Origin: an uncultured Ignavibacteria bacterium
Lineage (GTDB): Bacteria > Bacteroidota > Ignavibacteria > Ignavibacteriales > Melioribacteraceae
Direction: 5' to 3'
Assembly (NCBI GenBank): GCA_937930275.1
Contig: CALGLM010000468.1
Span: 1-14,374 of the forward strand
DNA: 14,374 bases
This document shows, piece by piece, positions 1-6,781 of the stretch. Below the pieces are notes generated by a model. That model searched no databases and was not told where the DNA came from. It was given only the letters and a program-made list of their open reading frames with translations. Made by a program: the position numbers and the translations under genes. The first letter of the stretch is position 1. Each line of letters starts with the position of its first letter.

Positions 1-1288
1 TAGGAATGGTTGTACTGTTATATTTATCTATGAAAAAGTTACCGTTTTCAAAAATTATTTCATGTATACCAGGTACTTCGGTTAAGCAATCAGTTTTAAG
101 TGATTTTATATTAATTTTGTACAAATGTCTTTCAAGAGGGGATTTTTCTGTTGATAAATAAAACAAATTTTCAACTTTTTTATCAAAACCTAAAATTTCG
201 GTAACTTCCCAATTTCCTTTTGTGATCTGTTTTATCAAATTGCCTTCAATATCGTATAAATATAAATGATTCCAGCCATCGCGCTTTGATGACCATAAAA
301 ATAAATTATTGCTTTTAGGTAAGAAATATAAAGGATGTTCAGGTTCTACAAATTTAGTATCATCTTCGCTAAATAGAGTTTTTATTTTTTTTCCCGTCAT
401 TACGTCAAATTTAACCAAATCTAAATGATTTTGGTCTCTATTCAAAATTGTGACAAATATAAATTTATTATCAGGACTCCATGTAACGCATGTTAAATAT
501 TGATCTTTTGGTAAGCCGGTTTCTAAATATACTTGTTTTTGAGTTTCAGAATTAAAAACACCGATAGTAACTTCGTGACTTTTACCTCCTGCCATAGGGT
601 ATTTAACATAATTAACTTGAGCAGGAAGGCTATCTAAGTTTAAAATTGGATAATTTGTAACCATTGTTTGATCCATTCTGTAAAATGCAACCGATTTTGA
701 ATCAGGAGAAAGAAAAATACCTTTTTCTATACCGAATTCGTTACGATGAACCGATTGTCCAAAAATGATGTCGCTGTTATTTTCATCACTTAATTTTATT
801 ACATTTCCTTTTACGGCAAAATACACATTGTTTTTAATTGTGAATGAGGAATTTAAAAAATTTGATGAATATTCTATATTTTCTGCTTCTTGTGGCAGTG
901 AATAAATTAGATTAAGACTTTTATTTTTTATATTATATTCAATAACAGTATTATTTTGTGTAAAAATAAAATTATCATTATTTAAAAAATTAATCTTCGG
1001 AAAACTACGTTCTCTTTCTAATTTCTCTTTTTGCAATAAATTATTTAATTCTTCAAGTGAGATAATTTCGTTTGGATTTCCTTTTGAAATTTCCTCAATA
1101 AGTAATACATTATCAGCATTTACATAGTAAAGTTTATCACTCCCTTTAATTAAATTTAATTGTGATACTGTAGTTGGTGCCAAAGAAGAGTATGAATTAA
1201 AAACAACATCTTCAATTGAAAACAGCTTTTGTTGTCCGGTAATAGTCGAAATTAGTAAAACAAAATAAATAAGCCATAATTTTTTCAT
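1..1288 (-). CDS. S9-family peptidase, DPP-IV-like (partial: N-terminal part)
   Basis: Probable secreted serine peptidase of the dipeptidyl peptidase IV group, which removes N-terminal dipeptides. About 429 codons are visible; the frame is still open at base 1, so the C-terminal alpha/beta-hydrolase domain with the catalytic Ser-Asp-His lies outside. The ATG at 1286-1288 opens a signal peptide (MKKLWLIYFVLLIST, then GQQ), pointing to export to the periplasm or surface. What follows reads as the DPP-IV N-terminal beta-propeller. Family landmarks are VHRNEFGI near residue 181, AFYRMDQTMV around residue 205, and YPMAGGKSHEVTIGV from residue 230, each in the order known for bacterial S9B enzymes. 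An AGGA sits about nine bases before the ATG. The gene is on the same strand as clpP but separated from it by a strong terminator, so it should have its own promoter. Activity cannot be judged without the catalytic domain. Confidence 0.88.
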   Translation of the reverse strand, partial: MKKLWLIYFVLLISTITGQQKLFSIEDVVFNSYSSLAPTTVSQLNLIKGSDKLYYVNADNVLLIEEISKGNPNEIISLEELNNLLQKEKLERERSFPKINFLNNDNFIFTQNNTVIEYNIKNKSLNLIYSLPQEAENIEYSSNFLNSSFTIKNNVYFAVKGNVIKLSDENNSDIIFGQSVHRNEFGIEKGIFLSPDSKSVAFYRMDQTMVTNYPILNLDSLPAQVNYVKYPMAGGKSHEVTIGVFNSETQKQVYLETGLPKDQYLTCVTWSPDNKFIFVTILNRDQNHLDLVKFDVMTGKKIKTLFSEDDTKFVEPEHPLYFLPKSNNLFLWSSKRDGWNHLYLYDIEGNLIKQITKGNWEVTEILGFDKKVENLFYLSTEKSPLERHLYKINIKSLKTDCLTEVPGIHEIIFENGNFFIDKYNSTTIP

Positions 1289-1335
1289 AATGTGATTCCT
1301 AAAAATTTCAAAAGTTTAATTTTAATTTAAAACAA

Positions 1336-1365
1336 AAAAAGAGATTCTGCAATGAATCTCTTTTT
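1336..1365. terminator. Bidirectional rho-independent terminator
   Basis: A perfect 12-bp stem is visible: AAAAAGAGATTC at 1336-1347, loop TGCAAT, then GAATCTCTTTTT at 1354-1365. Further T-rich sequence follows on the plus strand and a T tract follows on the minus strand, because the left arm begins with a run of A. It lies 23 bases past the clpP stop and should end the tRNA-Leu/tig/clpP transcript. It also insulates the peptidase gene on the same strand. Confidence 0.9.
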
Positions 1366-1388
1366 CTTTTTATAAAATATATTTCAAT

Positions 1389-2018
1389 TTATTCTTCTTT
1401 TTTTGCGACAGGTGTTATTCGTTTTTCCAAAATATTATCAATAAGATTATATTCTTTAGCTTCTTCGGAAGTTAAGTAATAATCTCTATCACAATCTTTA
1501 GCAATTTGCTCAATTGATTTACCGGTATGATCGGCAAGAATTGAATAAAGTGTATTTCTTGTTTTAACCATTTCACGGGCATGAATTTCGATATCTGTAG
1601 TTTGACCTTGCAAACCGCCAATCCATGGTTGATGGATCATAATTTTAGAATTGGGTAAAGAAGTACGTTTTTTTGGTGCTCCGCCTGCTAATAGAACAGC
1701 ACCCATACTTGCTGCAAGACCAACGCAAATAGTCGCAACATCACATTTTATAAATTTCATTGTGTCGTAAATAGCTAATCCTGCCGAAACACTTCCTCCG
1801 GGAGAATTTATGTACAGACTGATATCTTTATCCGGATCTTCTGCCTCAAGAAGTATTAGTTGAGCAATAATAATACTTGCTACATGGTCATCAATAGCAG
1901 AACCAAGAAAAATTATTCTTTCACGTAATAAACGTGAAAAAATATCCATTCCTCTTTCTCCGCGTCCGGTCTGTTCAATTACATACGGTACTAATTGATT
2001 ATAAATTTCTGGTTTCAA
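1389..2018 (-). CDS. clpP: ATP-dependent Clp protease proteolytic subunit ClpP
   Basis: Serine peptidase (family S14) that forms the double-heptamer chamber of Clp proteases. It degrades unfolded proteins delivered by an AAA+ unfoldase such as ClpX or ClpA/C in the cytoplasm. At 209 residues it has the usual length. The catalytic triad is complete: Ser104 in GLAASMGA, His129 in MIHQP and Asp179 in DRDYYL, placed by matching the E. coli protein. The oxyanion-side SPGGSVSAG and the [10 protein letters not shown] axial-loop segment are typical. The start is TTG at 2016-2018, supported by an AAGGAG seven bases upstream. That site lies inside the last codons of tig, whose stop ends only two bases before the TTG, so the two genes should be translationally coupled. 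Unlike the common tig-clpP-clpX order, no clpX follows; a terminator does. Confidence 0.97.
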   Translation of the reverse strand: MKPEIYNQLVPYVIEQTGRGERGMDIFSRLLRERIIFLGSAIDDHVASIIIAQLILLEAEDPDKDISLYINSPGGSVSAGLAIYDTMKFIKCDVATICVGLAASMGAVLLAGGAPKKRTSLPNSKIMIHQPWIGGLQGQTTDIEIHAREMVKTRNTLYSILADHTGKSIEQIAKDCDRDYYLTSEEAKEYNLIDNILEKRITPVAKKEE

Positions 2019-2020
2019 GT

Positions 2021-3325
2021 TTATTCTCCTTTTAAGGGAACATCAACAGTTTTGAAAGTATTGTTTTCTTTTACAAATTGAAGAACTTTTTGTTCAACTT
2101 CTTGTTCATGACGTTTTGATTCTTTATAATAACTTCTCAATTTCTCAATATCCAAACCAGTTTTTTCATGTCTTTCTTTTAAAAAGTTTTCAAATTCTTC
2201 TTCGCTAAAACCTAAGTTTTCAATTCTTTGAATATTCTTTGAAATTATAAACCATTTAACATTTTCTACAGCTTTATCATATAAGTAATTATATAAAAAA
2301 TCATCGTTAATAGTTTTATTTTGCTCTTTCGTTAAATTTTTTCTTTCTTGTTGTACCAACATTTGAAGAGTATCAAAAACAAAACGATTTGGCACTTCAA
2401 ACGGATTATTATCAATTATTGTTTTATATAAGCTATTATTTGCATCAGTTTCAGAAATATTTTGATAATATTTAATGTAGTCAGTATTAATCAATTCGCG
2501 TAATTCAGTTTCGTTTGAACATTTATTTTTTGTTATTTCTTTTATCTGGTCTTCAGTCAAATCCTTAAATTCAACTTTATAAATTTTATCAATAATTAAG
2601 TAGAATTTAGACATATGTACATGTTCACCGTGTGAGTGTTCATCAGTTAATTCTACTGTATCACCAATTGATTTTCCTACAAAAGCATCAGCAAATTGTT
2701 TTTTTAATCTTGAAGAAGTTAAATCAATATTGTTAACATCAAGAGTATCATTAGGATAAGCCGAATCTTCAATATTTTCAACTATATTATGACCGTCATG
2801 TTCTTTTAATTTTTCTTCGTCAAGTTTATATATAACAACAAAGTTTTTATCTTCAACTTTTTCTGCAGCAACTAATTCTGCAAACGGCTTTTTGAAATCA
2901 TTAACAATTAAGTCAACATAAGTGGAATCAATTGAGTAATTCTTTTTTTCAATTTCTAATCCCTTGTATCCATTTAATTCTAATTTAGGGACTAATTCAA
3001 TATCAACAAAGTACTGAACATTTTCATCAAAATTAACTTTAAGTTCTTTTAAGATATGTTTGTTCAATAACTCATAACCGCCATCTTCAATAGCTTTGTT
3101 AATAAAGCCGTCAGCTGCTTTTTGAGCTGCATATTCTTCGATTTCTTTTCTATACATACGTTTAACTAAAGAAATCGGAGCTTTTCCTTTTCTAAAGCCG
3201 GGATATGTTATTTCTTTGCTTTCTTTCTTATAAGCTTCTTCAAAGTCATTTATCAAGTCGTTATATGGCACAGTAATAACAAGTTCATAGTTACATTCAT
3301 TAATCTTATTAATTGTGGTTTCCAA
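2021..3325 (-). CDS. tig: Trigger factor (ribosome-associated chaperone)
   Basis: Ribosome-bound chaperone that shields nascent chains at the exit tunnel. I place the start at TTG 3323-3325, giving 434 residues, because AGAGGT (3333-3338) lies seven bases upstream. The frame extends to an ATG at 3397, but that ATG is inside the tRNA-Leu gene. The N-terminal ribosome-binding domain carries the signature GFRKGKAP at about residues 43-50. The central region (about 159-251) corresponds to the FKBP-type prolyl isomerase domain. It is divergent: only the [12 protein letters not shown] segment resembles the family, and a His cluster ([11 protein letters not shown], about 228-238) occupies the place of the usual late-domain motif. 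The C-terminal arm domain (about 253-434) includes [10 protein letters not shown], a family landmark. It is probably cotranscribed with the upstream tRNA and with clpP. Chaperone identity is secure; isomerase activity is doubtful. Confidence 0.93.
   Translation of the reverse strand: METTINKINECNYELVITVPYNDLINDFEEAYKKESKEITYPGFRKGKAPISLVKRMYRKEIEEYAAQKAADGFINKAIEDGGYELLNKHILKELKVNFDENVQYFVDIELVPKLELNGYKGLEIEKKNYSIDSTYVDLIVNDFKKPFAELVAAEKVEDKNFVVIYKLDEEKLKEHDGHNIVENIEDSAYPNDTLDVNNIDLTSSRLKKQFADAFVGKSIGDTVELTDEHSHGEHVHMSKFYLIIDKIYKVEFKDLTEDQIKEITKNKCSNETELRELINTDYIKYYQNISETDANNSLYKTIIDNNPFEVPNRFVFDTLQMLVQQERKNLTKEQNKTINDDFLYNYLYDKAVENVKWFIISKNIQRIENLGFSEEEFENFLKERHEKTGLDIEKLRSYYKESKRHEQEVEQKVLQFVKENNTFKTVDVPLKGE
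2026..2031 (-). promoter_or_regulatory. clpP ribosome binding site embedded in the tig 3' end
   Basis: On the minus strand the last tig codons read AAA GGA GAA TAA, which supplies AAGGAG. The clpP TTG follows after a seven-base spacer, and the tig stop falls inside that spacer. This fixes the non-ATG start of clpP and suggests that ribosomes ending tig re-initiate on clpP. Confidence 0.8.
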
Positions 3326-3332
3326 TTTTTTT

Positions 3333-3338
3333 ACCTCT
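3333..3338 (-). promoter_or_regulatory. tig ribosome binding site (selects a TTG start)
   Basis: AGAGGT on the minus strand is followed by seven bases and TTG. It is the only Shine-Dalgarno-like site between the tRNA 3' end and the conserved trigger factor N-terminus, and there is no in-frame ATG in that interval. It therefore decides the start. Confidence 0.7.
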
Positions 3339-3368
3339 AAATAATTAACAAAAGGGATTAAAGTTGAG

Positions 3369-3450
3369 TGCGAAGAGGGGGACTCGAACCCCCACATCTT
3401 GCGATACTAGATCCTAAGTCTAGCGCGTCTACCAATTTCGCCATCCTCGC
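3369..3450 (-). tRNA. tRNA-Leu, anticodon UAG
   Basis: An 82-base tRNA reading the CUN Leu codons. The acceptor stem GCGAGGA pairs with TCTTCGC, with one G-U pair. The D-arm contains AAATTGGTAGACGC. The anticodon stem CTAGA/TCTAG closes the loop CTTAGGA, giving anticodon TAG at 3416-3414. A long variable arm, typical of class II tRNAs, precedes the T-arm GGGGG-TTCGAGT-CCCCC. The discriminator is A at 3369. The 3' CCA is not encoded (CTC follows), so it must be added by a tRNA nucleotidyltransferase such as the one at 8905-10308. It lies 43 bases upstream of tig on the same strand and probably shares its transcript. Confidence 0.97.
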
Positions 3451-3458
3451 AAAAAGAG

Positions 3459-3476
3459 AATAGTAAATTTACTATT
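3459..3476. repeat. Perfect 18-bp palindrome upstream of tRNA-Leu
   Basis: AATAGTAAATTTACTATT is its own reverse complement, and it sits eight bases before the tRNA 5' end. As DNA it could be an operator or overlap the tRNA promoter. As RNA it could fold into a seven-bp hairpin with an AATT loop in the pre-tRNA leader. It contains only two G/C pairs, so chance in AT-rich sequence is a real alternative. Confidence 0.5.
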
Positions 3477-3564
3477 TTAAACAAAATTTAGCAAGAACAA
3501 TTTTTTACAATTACAAAAATATTGAAAATTCTATAAAAATACAAAATAAAACTAAATAATTTAT

Positions 3565-3572
3565 TATATTTG
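3565..3572 (+). promoter_or_regulatory. Candidate -7 promoter element for the kinase operon
   Basis: TATATTTG matches the Bacteroidota -7 consensus TAnnTTTG at every defined position. It lies 37 bases before the kinase ATG, leaving room for a leader of about 30 bases. No TTG is found at the expected -33 distance, and the sequence there is only A/T. The call is therefore tentative. Confidence 0.4.
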
Positions 3573-3609
3573 GTCTTCACTTAAAATTAAACAACAAAAC
3601 TTCGGTTGT

Positions 3610-5502
3610 ATGGAAAACTATATCGGTAAGAACATTGAAAGTTATAAAATAGTTTCTTTGTTAGGGAAAGGGGGCATGGGTGTAGTTTACAAAGCGTATG
3701 ATACTAAGCTTGACCGTTATGTAGCCATAAAAATGTTAAGTGCTCAAAACAATGAAAACGAACGGTTTATTGAGCGCTTCAAAAAAGAGGCAAGAAACCA
3801 AGCAAAGTTATTGCATCAAAATATTGCTACCGTATATGGTTTTATTGAATTTGAGGGAATTTTAGGAATCGTGATGGAGTATATTGACGGCGAAAGTTTA
3901 GAAAAAATAATATATCGAAGGAAAAAACTAACTGTTACCGACTCAATTTTTATCACTAAAAATATTCTTCAAGGTTTAGCATTTGCCCATTCAAAAGGTT
4001 TTATTCATAGAGATATAAAGCCTTCTAACATTATTTTAGCTAAAGACGGAAGCGTAAAAATAATGGATTTTGGAATCTCAAAAGCGATTAACGAAAAAGG
4101 GATGACAAAAACCGGTGCAAAAGTAGGAACATTGTATTATATGAGTCCGGAGCAAGTTAAAGGCGGTGAATTATCAATTCAAAGTGATATATATTCGGTA
4201 GGGTGTACTTTTTACGAAATGTTGGTAGGTGAACCTCCATTTTTTAGCGATAATGATTTTGAAGTAATGGAAGGACATCTTAAAAAGGAAGAACCTAAAG
4301 TTTCAAGAATAGTATTTGGTTTACCGGAACAACTTGATAAAATTATTTCTCTTGCTATGAAAAAAAATATTGCAGATAGATATCAAAATTGTAACGATTT
4401 TTATGGTGCTATTGATGAATTGGAAAAGAATATAGCAAAGTATAATACTGCAAAACCAAAAAGAATAAAAAAAGATCCAAAAAAAATTAAGATTTATTCG
4501 ACTATAGGATTTTCAATTTTTGTTGTTATAATATTATCACTGTCTTATTTCCTTTATGTTCAAATAGACGAGCTTTTAAACAGTGATAAACTTGAAGAGC
4601 TTGAAAAATACAATATCCAAACACTATTTACCGAAGACTTAAAATTTAATTTGAATAAAATTCAAAAAATTGAATTAAGTACATCTAAAGATATAAACTT
4701 TGTTCGTTTTGCAGGAAAAACAGGGATTATAGGTGGGGATTCAGGTTTAGTCTATTTAAGTTTTAACGAAGGGAAAAATTGGTCTGCGGCTAATATAGAT
4801 AGTGCTGTAAACGTTTTTGACGGATGCATATTGAAAGACGGAAAAAGTTTTTTAGTAGGAAATAAATCTGAGATTTACAGCAGTTATAACTATTTTAAGA
4901 ATTTTACCAAATATACTTTCTCCAACGATTTTAGCATATTTAAAATATTTTTCAAAAATCAAACAACCGGGTTTATCTTAGGTAGTAAAGGCATGTTATA
5001 TATTACTAAAGATAAGGGAAATAATTGGCAAAAAATTAATGTTCCGACACAAGAAATATTGTACGATATCGATTTTACCGATTCAGATAACGGAATTATT
5101 GTAGGATGGAACGGTTTAATCTTAAAGACCGAAAACGGGGGAATTGATTGGAAAAAAGTTGAATCCAACACAAATAAATATTTGCGTTCGGTTAGTTTAA
5201 GTAATGGTGATGGGGTTGCATGCGGAGGAAGCGGCGATATTCTTTTTTCAAGCAATAACGGTGAAAGTTGGCAGATTATTAAAACAGGATTTGTAGGTTC
5301 ACTTTCGGGTATAAAATTTTTAGATAAAAAGAATATATTAGGAGTAGGAACTAAAGGTAGATTAATATTTTCTAATAACGGCGGAAAAGACTTTAAAATT
5401 GTGACTACAAAAACATTTGTTAACTTCACAAAACTTTATAAAAATAAAAACGGAACCGTGTTTATTTCAGGACAAAACGGGACACTTCTTCGATTAAATT
5501 AA
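3610..5502 (+). CDS. Transmembrane Ser/Thr protein kinase with C-terminal Ycf48-like beta-propeller
   Basis: Hanks-type kinase anchored in the inner membrane, probably sensing a periplasmic signal and phosphorylating Ser/Thr residues in the cytoplasm. Residues 11-270 form the kinase domain. It has the glycine loop GKGGMGVVY (19-27), ATP-binding Lys41, helix-C Glu60, catalytic HRDIKPSN (133-140), DFG (153-155), and the P+1 region GTLYYMSPEQ (173-182). All key residues are intact. A basic juxtamembrane stretch (281-294) and one membrane segment (about 297-317) follow. Residues 370-630 hold seven repeats around a GxxG-type turn (Gly376, 417, 458, 499, 539, 580, 621), spaced 40-41 residues. Most repeats end in a NxGxxW/F-like turn, as in Ycf48/BNR propellers. 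There is no PASTA domain. No Shine-Dalgarno site precedes the ATG. It heads a run in which murA starts 12 bases after its stop. The ligand and substrates are unknown. Confidence 0.93.
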   Translation: MENYIGKNIESYKIVSLLGKGGMGVVYKAYDTKLDRYVAIKMLSAQNNENERFIERFKKEARNQAKLLHQNIATVYGFIEFEGILGIVMEYIDGESLEKIIYRRKKLTVTDSIFITKNILQGLAFAHSKGFIHRDIKPSNIILAKDGSVKIMDFGISKAINEKGMTKTGAKVGTLYYMSPEQVKGGELSIQSDIYSVGCTFYEMLVGEPPFFSDNDFEVMEGHLKKEEPKVSRIVFGLPEQLDKIISLAMKKNIADRYQNCNDFYGAIDELEKNIAKYNTAKPKRIKKDPKKIKIYSTIGFSIFVVIILSLSYFLYVQIDELLNSDKLEELEKYNIQTLFTEDLKFNLNKIQKIELSTSKDINFVRFAGKTGIIGGDSGLVYLSFNEGKNWSAANIDSAVNVFDGCILKDGKSFLVGNKSEIYSSYNYFKNFTKYTFSNDFSIFKIFFKNQTTGFILGSKGMLYITKDKGNNWQKINVPTQEILYDIDFTDSDNGIIVGWNGLILKTENGGIDWKKVESNTNKYLRSVSLSNGDGVACGGSGDILFSSNNGESWQIIKTGFVGSLSGIKFLDKKNILGVGTKGRLIFSNNGGKDFKIVTTKTFVNFTKLYKNKNGTVFISGQNGTLLRLN

Positions 5503-5514
5503 TTTTAAGGTAAT

Positions 5515-6780
5515 ATGGATAAATTTATTATTAGAGGCGGCAATAAATTAAGAGGGAAAGTTAAAATTAGCGGAGCAAAAAATTCTTCATTGGCATTAAT
5601 TCCGGCCGCACTACTTAATAGAGGAATTAATACTTTTTTTAATACACCGGAAGTAAATGATATATTTACTATGAATAAACTTCTGATGAATTTAGGAGCT
5701 GAAGTAACTTTTAAAGATTATGAGTTAAAAATAGATACAAGCGGAATTAATAATCAAGTTGCGCCTTACGAACAAGTAAAAAAAATGAGAGCTTCCGTTT
5801 ATGTGCTTGGCCCGTTATTATCAAAATACGGATATGCTAAAGTATCACTTCCGGGTGGTTGTGCGTGGGGACCTCGTCCGATTAATCTCCATCTGGAAGC
5901 AATGAAAAAACTTGGGGCTCAAATTGAATTAGAAGAGGGTTATATAATTGCAAAATCGAATAAACTTCACGGCGCTAAAATTAATTTTGATATTTCTTCT
6001 GTGGGAGCTACAGGTAATGCGCTTATGGCGGCTGTTATGGCAAAAGGAAATACGTTAATTACTAATGCGGCAACTGAACCCGAGATTACATTATTAGCAA
6101 ATTATCTTAAAAAAATGGGAGCAAAAATTGAGGGGATAGGGACAAATACATTGGAAATTGAAGGAGTGGATGAATTAGAGGCAACAGAAATTGCAAATAT
6201 AGGGGATAGAATAGAAGCGGGTACTTTACTTATAGCAGGAGCTATAACAAAAGGGAATATTGAAATTGAATACGATGAACCTAAAAACATTCTTAGTATA
6301 ACAGATAAACTTGCACAAGCAGGATGTGAAATTTCTTTTGGTAACGGTGTAATAGGGCTTAATGCTGAAAATATTAGCTTAGAAAGTGTTGATATTATCA
6401 CTAATATTTTTCCGGGTTTCCCAACTGATATGCAAGCTCAATGGACAGCATTAATGACAATTGCAAACGGAACTTCAACAGTTACAGATAATATATATTT
6501 TGATAGATTTAAGCATGTGGATGAGCTTAACCGTTTGGGTGCAAATATTGAGGTAATAAAAAATTCGGCTGTAGTTAAAGGGGTAAAATCATTAAAAGGT
6601 GCTAAAGTGATGTCAACCGATTTGCGTGCAAGCGCTTCTCTTGTACTTGCGGGTTTGGCAGCTGAAGGGGCAACCGAAGTTTTAAGAATCTATCATTTAG
6701 ATAGAGGATATCAAAAAATTGAAGAAAAATTGTGCAACTTAGGCGCTGATATTAAAAGGGTTGCAACATCGGAATTCTAA
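5515..6780 (+). CDS. murA: UDP-N-acetylglucosamine 1-carboxyvinyltransferase MurA
   Basis: Catalyses the first committed step of peptidoglycan synthesis in the cytoplasm, transferring enolpyruvate from PEP to UDP-GlcNAc. At 421 residues it is full length. It shows Lys22-Asn23 in ISGAKNS, the reactive Cys116 in LPGGCAWGPRPINLHL (the residue targeted by fosfomycin, so the enzyme is predicted to be sensitive), Arg121, Asp305 in FPTDMQAQ, Arg371 in DLRASASLVLAG, and Arg397 in HLDRGYQ. These match the active-site residues known from the E. coli enzyme. Both inverse alpha/beta barrel halves are present. A TAAGG four bases before the ATG serves as the ribosome site. The gene follows the kinase by 12 bases and is followed at once by the membrane metallopeptidase gene, so it is very likely cotranscribed with both. 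The operon context is unusual for murA. Confidence 0.97.
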   Translation: MDKFIIRGGNKLRGKVKISGAKNSSLALIPAALLNRGINTFFNTPEVNDIFTMNKLLMNLGAEVTFKDYELKIDTSGINNQVAPYEQVKKMRASVYVLGPLLSKYGYAKVSLPGGCAWGPRPINLHLEAMKKLGAQIELEEGYIIAKSNKLHGAKINFDISSVGATGNALMAAVMAKGNTLITNAATEPEITLLANYLKKMGAKIEGIGTNTLEIEGVDELEATEIANIGDRIEAGTLLIAGAITKGNIEIEYDEPKNILSITDKLAQAGCEISFGNGVIGLNAENISLESVDIITNIFPGFPTDMQAQWTALMTIANGTSTVTDNIYFDRFKHVDELNRLGANIEVIKNSAVVKGVKSLKGAKVMSTDLRASASLVLAGLAAEGATEVLRIYHLDRGYQKIEEKLCNLGADIKRVATSEF

Positions 6781-6781
6781 A

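Noticed and set aside
3326..3397. An N-terminal extension of the tig frame starting at ATG 3397.
   Set aside because: The ATG and the next several codons lie inside the tRNA-Leu gene, and the extension is not trigger-factor-like. TTG 3325 has a proper ribosome site and starts at the conserved N-terminus.
4959..5429. A 156-codon open frame on the minus strand opposite the kinase propeller region.
   Set aside because: It lies wholly within the well-supported kinase gene and has no recognisable domain. Its Pro/Leu/Phe-rich content is what an antisense shadow of the repeats would give.
5300..5502. The 123-base periodicity in the kinase gene, considered as a DNA repeat array.
   Set aside because: The periodicity is at protein level (41-residue propeller blades). 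The underlying DNA has diverged and is not a tandem nucleotide repeat.
6102..6401. A minus-strand open frame inside murA.
   Set aside because: It overlaps a full-length, conserved murA and shows no family features of its own.
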